Source: AC-69 sp046728055 (lineage in GTDB: Bacteria; Actinomycetota; UBA4738; HRBIN12). Taken from it: DNA of 11,267 nucleotides. The stretch is from the NCBI GenBank assembly GCA_046728055.1, contig JBKPDU010000135.1:1-11267 (forward strand), given 5' to 3'. The notes below the pieces were generated by a model that worked only from the letters and a program-made list of their open reading frames with translations, had not been told where the DNA came from and did no database searches. Each line of letters opens with the position of its first letter. Position 1 is the stretch's first letter. Below, piece by piece: positions 6,411-11,267 of this stretch. A program made the translations under genes and the position numbers.

Positions 6411-7519
6411 CCGACGCGCTGGACATGGGCGGCCCCATGATGGGCGATGAAGAGCGTTCGGCCGTCGACCGCGTCCTGCGGAGCGGTCGGCTCGCTCAAG
6501 GTCCCGAGGTGGAGGCCTTCGAGCGGGAGCTCGCGGCGGATCTGGCCGGGACCCGGCACGCGGTGGCCGTGGCATCAGGCACCGCGGCGCTGGACCTCTC
6601 GCTCGTCGCACTCGAGGTGGGGGAGGGCGACCAGGTGGTCACTACGCCGCTCACCTTCCCCGCAACCGTGAACGCCGTCCTTCGGTCCGGCGCCACCGTC
6701 CGGTTCGCGGAGATCGGGGAGGACCTCCTGCTCGATCCGCAGGCCGTGACGGAGGCCGTGTCGGAACGAACGAAGCTGATCGTAGCCGTCCACCTATACG
6801 GGCTCCCGTGCGACACGGACGCTCTCCAGGCGTCTGGACGGCCCGTGCTCGAGGACGCGGCCCAGGCCCACCTGGCGACGCTCGGCGGTCGTCGGGTCGG
6901 CGGCCTCGGGGTCGCAGGGTGCTTCTCCTTCTTCGCTTCCAAGAACATGACCACAGGAGAGGGAGGTGCCATCACCACGGACGACGACGAAGTCGCCGAA
7001 CGGGTCCGTGTCCTGCGGAACCAGGGCCAGCGGGGGCGCTATGAGTTCGTCGCCACCGGGTGGAACCTCCGGCTGACGGAGATGGCCGCGTCGATCGGAC
7101 GGGTCCAGCTGCGTCGGCTCCCCGCGTGGACCTCCGCGCGTCGGCGGGTGGCCTCGAGCTTGTTGGAGGCGCTGGGCCAGATCGGGGGGGTGATCCTTCC
7201 CGCTTTGCCCGCGGGGAGGGAACACGCCTGGCACCGGTTCACGATCCGGCTCGACGCGACGATCGATCGCGACGCGGTCGCGGCCAAGCTCGAGGCCGAC
7301 GGCATTGAGGCCCGTGTGTACTACCCGCAGATCGTCCCCGACATGGACCCGTACGTCGGGCATCCGCGGATCGATGCGCACGGGCCGTTCGAGCGCGCTC
7401 GAGCGGCCGCCAGGACGGTCCTCTCCCTCCCGTGCCACCCGCGGATCGGCCAGGGCGACGTCGAGCGGATGGCGGGATCCCTCCGCGCGGCCATCGCTTC
7501 GACCCGAGGATCTCGGTGA
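6407..7519 (+). CDS. DegT/DnrJ/EryC1-family PLP-dependent sugar aminotransferase
   Basis: The product is 370 aa, the usual size. It transfers an amino group, normally from glutamate, onto a keto nucleotide sugar using pyridoxal phosphate. Visible landmarks are ASGTAALDLS (56-65, phosphate-binding region), LEDAAQAH (148-155, with D150 positioned to hold the PLP ring nitrogen), FSFFASKNMTTGEGGA with the predicted Schiff-base lysine K179, and GWNLRLTEMAASIGRVQL (218-235). WbpE- and GnnB-type enzymes, which aminate C3 of UDP-sugars, belong to this family, and the flanking dehydrogenase and acyltransferase favour that role. The GTG start overlaps the acyltransferase stop by 4 bp, with GAGGTG 8 nt upstream, so translation is probably coupled. 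Confidence 0.93.
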   Translation: MTDALDMGGPMMGDEERSAVDRVLRSGRLAQGPEVEAFERELAADLAGTRHAVAVASGTAALDLSLVALEVGEGDQVVTTPLTFPATVNAVLRSGATVRFAEIGEDLLLDPQAVTEAVSERTKLIVAVHLYGLPCDTDALQASGRPVLEDAAQAHLATLGGRRVGGLGVAGCFSFFASKNMTTGEGGAITTDDDEVAERVRVLRNQGQRGRYEFVATGWNLRLTEMAASIGRVQLRRLPAWTSARRRVASSLLEALGQIGGVILPALPAGREHAWHRFTIRLDATIDRDAVAAKLEADGIEARVYYPQIVPDMDPYVGHPRIDAHGPFERARAAARTVLSLPCHPRIGQGDVERMAGSLRAAIASTRGSR

Positions 7520-8469
7520 TGACGGTCTCCGTCGCGGTGATCGGGGCGGGGTTCATGGGGACCAACCACGCGCGTGTCCTCTCAGCGCTCCCCGGGACCA
7601 CGCTCGCCGCCATCGTCGACCGAGACCAGTCGCGCGGTCGCTTGGTCGCGGCCGAGTTCGAGTGCGACTACGCGGTCTCGATGGAAGACGTTGGGGTTCA
7701 CGTGGACGCCGCCGTCATCGCCACGCCGACCGAGACGCATCGCGCCGTTGGCCTGGAGGCCCTGGCTCGAGGATGGCACGTGCTTGTGGAGAAGCCCTTC
7801 GCTCCTTCCGTGCGGGAGGCCGAGGATCTGGCTTCGGCCGCGAACGATGCGGGCAGGATCCTGGCGGTCGGGCACATCGAACGGTTCAACCCGGCTTGCC
7901 TCGACCTCCCTCGATTCGTGATGGACCCTCAGTTCATCCAGACCCGGCGGCTCTCGCCCTTCAGCGAGCGGGTGCAGGAGGGCGTCGTGCGGGACATGAT
8001 GATCCACGACGTCGACTTGGTCCTGTGGCTCGCGCATTCGGAGCCCGTCCGCGTGGCTGCCGATGTGTCGACCTGGCGTTCGAAGACCGAGGACCTGGCG
8101 GTAGCCACGGTCGTGTTCGAGTCCGGCCTGGTCGCCCACATGACCGCCACGAGGATCGGCCAGGACAAGGTGAGACAGATCGACATCCTGCAACCAGACT
8201 CGCTCGTGAACGTCGACCTGCTGCGTCAGGACATCACCATCCGCCATCAATCCACGGCGGAGTACCCGGAGACCGGGATTCGCCGGCTCAAGGAGGCGTC
8301 CGTCATGGAGATCCCGTATCTGGAGCACCGGGGAGAGCCTCTGTGGCTCGAGCTCCAGGACTTCGTCGACGCGGTCGGGTCGGGCGGACGACCGTTGGTC
8401 GATGGGCGAGCCGGTGTCGCGGCGCTCGACCTGTGCCAACGCATCCTGGAAGCCGCAAAACGGGACTGA
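7519..8469 (+). CDS. Gfo/Idh/MocA-family NAD(P)-dependent nucleotide-sugar dehydrogenase (probable UDP-GlcNAc 3-dehydrogenase type)
   Basis: The product is 316 aa. The N-terminal Rossmann fold has VIGAGFMGTNHARVL with the G9-x-G11-x-x-G14 motif. EKPFA (91-95) contains the family's conserved EKP lysine. The C-terminal domain shows VRDMMIHDVDLV, with the probable catalytic H163. GHIERFNPA (118-126) followed by the MIHDVD block resembles UDP-GlcNAc 3-dehydrogenases (GnnA type), which oxidise C3 before an aminotransferase acts. WbpB/WlbA, which act on the uronic acid, are the alternative. The start ATG overlaps the aminotransferase stop by 1 bp, with GAGGAT at 7505-7510. Substrate assignment is by motif memory and context, not by alignment. 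Confidence 0.9.
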   Translation: MTVSVAVIGAGFMGTNHARVLSALPGTTLAAIVDRDQSRGRLVAAEFECDYAVSMEDVGVHVDAAVIATPTETHRAVGLEALARGWHVLVEKPFAPSVREAEDLASAANDAGRILAVGHIERFNPACLDLPRFVMDPQFIQTRRLSPFSERVQEGVVRDMMIHDVDLVLWLAHSEPVRVAADVSTWRSKTEDLAVATVVFESGLVAHMTATRIGQDKVRQIDILQPDSLVNVDLLRQDITIRHQSTAEYPETGIRRLKEASVMEIPYLEHRGEPLWLELQDFVDAVGSGGRPLVDGRAGVAALDLCQRILEAAKRD

Positions 8470-8474
8470 CCGGC

Positions 8475-9407
8475 GTGTACAAGGGCCTCCGAGTCGCTGT
8501 CGTCGTCCCCGCTTACAACGAGGAGGCGCTGATCGGGACGACCGTGGCCACGATGCCCGACCTCGTCGACCACATCGTCGTCGTGGATGATGCGAGCACC
8601 GATGCCACGGGCGAGAAGGCCAGGGCGACCGGCGACGAGCGCGTCGACGTCATCACTCACGACCAGAACCGCGGGGTCGGGGGCGCCATCCTCACCGGAC
8701 ACCAGCGCGCCTTGGACATCGACGCCGACGTCTCCGTGGTGATGGCTGGCGACGCGCAGATGGACCCCGACTATCTGCCGCTGCTCCTCGATCCCATCGT
8801 CGACGGAGGCTACGACTTCACCAAAGCCGATCGATTCTTCGACTTCGACTCGTACGAGGGCATGCCCCGAACCCGGGTGATCGGCAATGTTCTCGTCGGC
8901 TTCCTGGCCAAGGCGGCGACGGGCTTCTGGCACCTGTTCGACCCGCTGAACGGATTCACTGCGCTCCGGACCGATGCCCTACGCAGGCTTCCCTTCGACC
9001 GGATCCGCCGTAACTACGGGTTCGAGTGCGATCTGCTCGTGTACCTCAACATCATCCGTTCGAAGGGACGAGACGTGCCGGTGCCGGCCATGTACGGCGA
9101 GGAGCGCTCGGGGATCCGGCTGTTCAGGGAGGGTCGCAAGCTTCTGTGGTCCCTGTTCGTCGGGTTCTGGCGACGGATGCTGTGGAAGTATCTCCTGTGG
9201 TCGTTTTCGCCGATCGCGATCTTCCTGTTCGGCGGCCTCGCGCTCATCTTGTGGGGGATCGGGTTCGGCATCGCCATCGCCATCAGCACGCTCGGTGCGC
9301 CCGCTGCCTCGGCCGCCACGGTCCTGATCTCGGTGGGTCCGCTCCTGGTGGGGATCAACCTGTTGATCGTGGCCTGGGTGCTCGACGTGCTCGAGAGCCC
9401 TCGGTAA
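8475..9407 (+). CDS. GT2 polyprenyl-phosphate glycosyltransferase (dolichol-phosphate-mannose-synthase-like) with two C-terminal membrane spans
   Basis: The product is 310 aa. The GT-A domain (1-235) begins VAVVVPAYNEE and has VVVDDASTD (36-43), QNRGVGGAI (64-72) and the metal-binding GDAQMDPDY (92-100). DPLNGFTALRTDAL (156-169) and NYGFECDLLVYLN (180-192) are typical of DPM1/GtrB/ArnC-like enzymes that put a sugar on polyprenyl phosphate. Two strong hydrophobic segments follow (about 243-270 and 282-304), as in membrane-anchored bacterial and archaeal members. The GTG at 8475, 5 bp after the dehydrogenase stop, is chosen because the family core starts at residue 7; its ribosome binding site is weak. 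The frame is open far upstream, but that part overlaps two real genes. The 3' end overlaps the opposite-strand flippase-like gene by 53 bp. Confidence 0.92.
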   Translation: MYKGLRVAVVVPAYNEEALIGTTVATMPDLVDHIVVVDDASTDATGEKARATGDERVDVITHDQNRGVGGAILTGHQRALDIDADVSVVMAGDAQMDPDYLPLLLDPIVDGGYDFTKADRFFDFDSYEGMPRTRVIGNVLVGFLAKAATGFWHLFDPLNGFTALRTDALRRLPFDRIRRNYGFECDLLVYLNIIRSKGRDVPVPAMYGEERSGIRLFREGRKLLWSLFVGFWRRMLWKYLLWSFSPIAIFLFGGLALILWGIGFGIAIAISTLGAPAASAATVLISVGPLLVGINLLIVAWVLDVLESPR

Positions 9408-10386
9408 CGGCCTCGGCCTCACGTCCGCGGAGGACCTCGCCTCCCGACACGGCGAACACGACGCCGCCCACGGCGCTCGATGCCAAGGTGAGAACGAGCA
9501 CGAGGAGGGCGAACGCCAGGGCTCGGTCGTGGCCGACCCCGTATGTCGCCAGGCACCAGACGTAAGCAGCCTCCCGAACACCCAGCCCGTTGATGGTGAA
9601 CGGGAGGGCCGTCGAGAGCGTGGCGATCAGGACGATCGCCGGAAGGACCGCGACCGGGAGCGAGATCCCCAGCGCATCGCCGAGGAGCGCGTTCACAGCC
9701 ACCAGGAACACAGCGGACATCACCCCCATCACCGTTCCCCATCGCACCGCTTGCGGTTCGCGGCCGGCCTCTGCGAAGGCCTGGGCGAAGATCCGAAACC
9801 TCGAGCCCATCCCCGTGGCCAGATCGTTCGTCGACCACCTCGGTGCCAACCACAGCGCGAGGGCCGAGCCGGCAATCACTCCCACGCCGAGGACGGAGGC
9901 GGCCACGACCACCCGGTCCCCACTCCCCGCGGCAAGGCGCCACGCACACCCGGCCAACGCCAGGAGGGCCACCCCGCCCAAGCCCGCCAGCCGGTCGAGG
10001 ACCGCAGTGGCGAGGGGAGGCGCCATGCCCGTCCGCCCGCGGAGGCGGAACGACTTGTACGCGTCGCCCCCGAACCCCGTCGGGAGGAACGCGTTGAAGA
10101 ACGTCCCAACATAGGTGAGGCGAACGAGATCGGACGTCGGCAACGCCAGACCGAGGGGCCGGAGGAACGCCTGCCAACGGAACGCGTTCGCCACGAGCCC
10201 GCCGAGCAGCGCGATGAACGCCGTGATCACGGCTCCCACCCGAGCGTTCGTCAGCGCGCGGCCCAGATCGTGAACGTCGGCCCGCACGAGGAGGAGGATC
10301 ACGATGAGCCCCCCGACCGATGCCCGAAGGACAACCCCAACGGCGCGTCCGCGCGATCGAGATCGGGCCGGCGGCGACGTGGGCAT
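9355..10386 (-). CDS. UPF0104 / flippase-like (lysylphosphatidylglycerol synthase TM-region) membrane protein
   Basis: A 343-aa polytopic protein with about 7-8 spans. Family hallmarks are FRWQAFLRPLG (69-79), GTFFNAFLPTGFGGDAYK (94-111), LDRLAGLGG (130-138) and LPFTINGLGVREAA (261-274). This domain is the membrane part of MprF. Stand-alone or GT2-linked versions occur with polyprenyl-linked sugar pathways, but the stand-alone form has no settled biochemical role and flipping activity is unproven. The C-terminal 25 residues are basic and probably cytoplasmic. The ATG at 10386 is preceded by AGGGAG (10392-10397 on the opposite strand). It follows the TPR gene by 8 bp, so the two form an operon. 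It converges on the GT2 gene with a 53-bp overlap. Confidence 0.9.
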   Translation of the reverse strand: MPTSPPARSRSRGRAVGVVLRASVGGLIVILLLVRADVHDLGRALTNARVGAVITAFIALLGGLVANAFRWQAFLRPLGLALPTSDLVRLTYVGTFFNAFLPTGFGGDAYKSFRLRGRTGMAPPLATAVLDRLAGLGGVALLALAGCAWRLAAGSGDRVVVAASVLGVGVIAGSALALWLAPRWSTNDLATGMGSRFRIFAQAFAEAGREPQAVRWGTVMGVMSAVFLVAVNALLGDALGISLPVAVLPAIVLIATLSTALPFTINGLGVREAAYVWCLATYGVGHDRALAFALLVLVLTLASSAVGGVVFAVSGGEVLRGREAEAVTEGSRARRAPRPRSTG

Positions 10387-10394
10387 GCGGCTCC

Positions 10395-11009
10395 CTAGGG
10401 TGAGGACGTGGCGGAGCCGGATGCCTGGGGCCCGGCCGAGCCACTCGGCCGCGGCGCTGGGCTGGCCAGGAGGTCACTGGGGATCCGGCTGGCGAGGGTA
10501 GGGTCCAATTCCACCGCGATGGCCAGCTTCGCCTTGCCCTTCTCGCTCTGGCCCGTGTCAACCAGCAGGAACCCCAGGTTCAGATGGGCGGCCGCGTAGT
10601 TGGGGTCGATGTCGATCACATGCCGGTACAGGTCGATTGATTCGCGCCCGCCGCCCTGCGTCGTTCGCACGATGGCCAGGTTGAAAAGGGCTGGCACGAA
10701 GTCCGGATCGATCGTGAGCGCGATCTGATAGTTGGACTCGGCCGATTCGCCATCGCCCTGCGCCTGCTCGATGACCCCCAGGTTGTAGTAGGCCAACTTG
10801 CTGCCGGGGTCGTAGACGAGCACCTTGCGATAGTCGGCTGCGGCTTCCTCCAACCGGCCGGCGGCGTGGGCCTTCAGCCCCGCGGACAGCGCCGCCGAGG
10901 CATGCTGGGCTTCGGAGACGCCCTTGGAACACGCTCCGGAGAGCACGACGGCCACGGCCGCGACGAGGCATCGGAACCGGCGGCCACGGAATGCTCGAAC
11001 CACGCTCAC
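10395..11009 (-). CDS. TPR-repeat protein with N-terminal signal or anchor, possible lipoprotein
   Basis: The product is 204 aa. An Arg-rich start and hydrophobic stretch (13-26) end in LSGAC with C27, which could be a lipobox, but Ser rather than Leu at -3 makes it atypical. An uncleaved anchor is therefore also possible. Four tetratricopeptide repeats follow (about 37-70, 71-104, 105-138 and 139-172), each ending in a DP turn (YDPGS, IDPDF, IDPNY, LDPTL) with YNLG/FNLA/LNLG at the helix A positions. Such repeats bind protein partners. The last 25 residues are Ser/Pro/Gly/Ala-rich and low complexity. The GTG start at 11009 has GAGG 8 nt upstream; a second GTG lies two codons later. Its partner and role are unknown. 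Confidence 0.87.
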   Translation of the reverse strand: MSVVRAFRGRRFRCLVAAVAVVLSGACSKGVSEAQHASAALSAGLKAHAAGRLEEAAADYRKVLVYDPGSKLAYYNLGVIEQAQGDGESAESNYQIALTIDPDFVPALFNLAIVRTTQGGGRESIDLYRHVIDIDPNYAAAHLNLGFLLVDTGQSEKGKAKLAIAVELDPTLASRIPSDLLASPAPRPSGSAGPQASGSATSSP

Positions 11010-11189
11010 GCGAACAGCCTCGGCGGAGTGGGCGGCACCCTTGAGGCGCCAGTGTGAAGGGACGGAGAGGTGCCTCGCGCTACCCGCGTTTGGGTAGGCG
11101 GAGATACTGGCAGAACGTGCTGGTCAGAGGATTCACCGTCTGCCCGGATGGGGCCACGTCGAGCGCGATCCCGGAACCCGGGGCGAGCA
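11010..11189. other. Divergent intergenic region between the TPR gene and the L10 leader
   Basis: This should hold promoters for the minus-strand TPR gene and for the + strand rplJ transcript. No -35/-10 pair of good quality is visible on either strand; GATACT at 11103-11108 is a possible -10 on the + strand but lacks a matching -35. The inverted repeat CTACCC (11080-11085) / GGGTAG (11092-11097) with a 6-nt loop is the only clear structure and could be an operator or chance. Confidence 0.45.
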
Positions 11190-11267
11190 CAGGCAGGTGG
11201 CTGGTAGCCTTGGAGCGCCGCAGACAGCAGGGGCGCTGCATAATCCGGCCACGCCGGTACCTGCCGA
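11190..11267 (+). promoter_or_regulatory. Ribosomal protein L10 leader RNA (rplJL autoregulatory element), cut by the window edge
   Basis: The element matches the L10 leader that precedes rplJ-rplL in many bacteria, where the L10 or L10-L12 complex binds and represses synthesis. Three helices can be drawn. A 7-bp closing stem pairs GGCAGGT (11192-11198) with ACCTGCC (11259-11265). A hairpin AGCGCC (11214-11219) / GGCGCT (11232-11237) encloses the characteristic GCAGACAGCAGG (11220-11231), the kink-turn region. A second hairpin pairs CCGGC (11245-11249) with GCCGG (11253-11257). The conserved CTGCCGA tail is at the very end. rplJ should begin a short distance beyond the window on the + strand. 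Confidence 0.88.

Noticed and set aside
7305..8474. Upstream extension of the GT2 frame, giving a 700-aa protein
   Set aside because: This part overlaps the aminotransferase and dehydrogenase genes, and its translation is Arg/Gly/Pro-rich with no domain. The GT2 core starts just after GTG 8475.
1..11267. CRISPR array, insertion sequence, integrase or attachment-site duplication explaining the cassette
   Set aside because: No spaced repeats, transposase or integrase motifs, or flanking duplications of tRNA-Trp were seen by eye.

Overview
This is a high-GC bacterial chromosome segment, most likely from an actinomycetote (inferred from base composition, frequent GTG starts, the gene order tRNA-Trp / secE / nusG / rplK / rplA, and a NusG with a long acidic N-terminal extension). 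No 16S rRNA or other lineage marker is present, so the taxonomy is only a suggestion.

Region 1 (about 184-2696, + strand) is the housekeeping secE-nusG-rplK-rplA operon. A well-formed sigma70-type promoter (TTGCCG, 17-bp spacer, TATACT) precedes tRNA-Trp(CCA). SecE (translocon), NusG (transcription elongation factor), L11 and L1 follow with short gaps or overlaps, which suggests one transcript. NusG carries an acidic extension built partly from an 18-bp tandem repeat.

Region 2 (2706-9407) is not ribosomal. A NarL/LuxR-type response regulator lies on the minus strand, ending 9 bp from rplA. Divergent from it runs a tightly packed five-gene + strand operon: a large polytopic GT-C/YfhO-like membrane protein; a WbpD-like left-handed beta-helix acyltransferase; a DegT/DnrJ/EryC1 aminotransferase; a Gfo/Idh/MocA sugar dehydrogenase; and a dolichol-phosphate-mannose-synthase-like GT2 glycosyltransferase with two C-terminal membrane segments. 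The three soluble enzymes fit oxidation at C3 of a nucleotide sugar (probably UDP-GlcNAc), transamination and N-acetylation, giving a 3-acetamido sugar. GT2 could load a sugar on polyprenyl phosphate, and the GT-C-like protein could use such a donor outside the membrane.

Region 3 (9355-11009, minus strand) is a two-gene unit: a TPR protein with an N-terminal hydrophobic segment, followed by a UPF0104/flippase-like membrane protein. The latter overlaps the 3' end of the GT2 gene by 53 bp, tail to tail.

Region 4 (11010-11267) is intergenic. It ends in a + strand RNA element that matches the ribosomal protein L10 leader, with a closing stem, a hairpin carrying the conserved GCAGACAGCAGG loop, and a second hairpin. 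rplJ-rplL should therefore start just beyond the window. The main observation is that an envelope-glycan cassette of about 8.4 kb sits between rplKA and the rplJL leader, two units that are adjacent in many bacteria.
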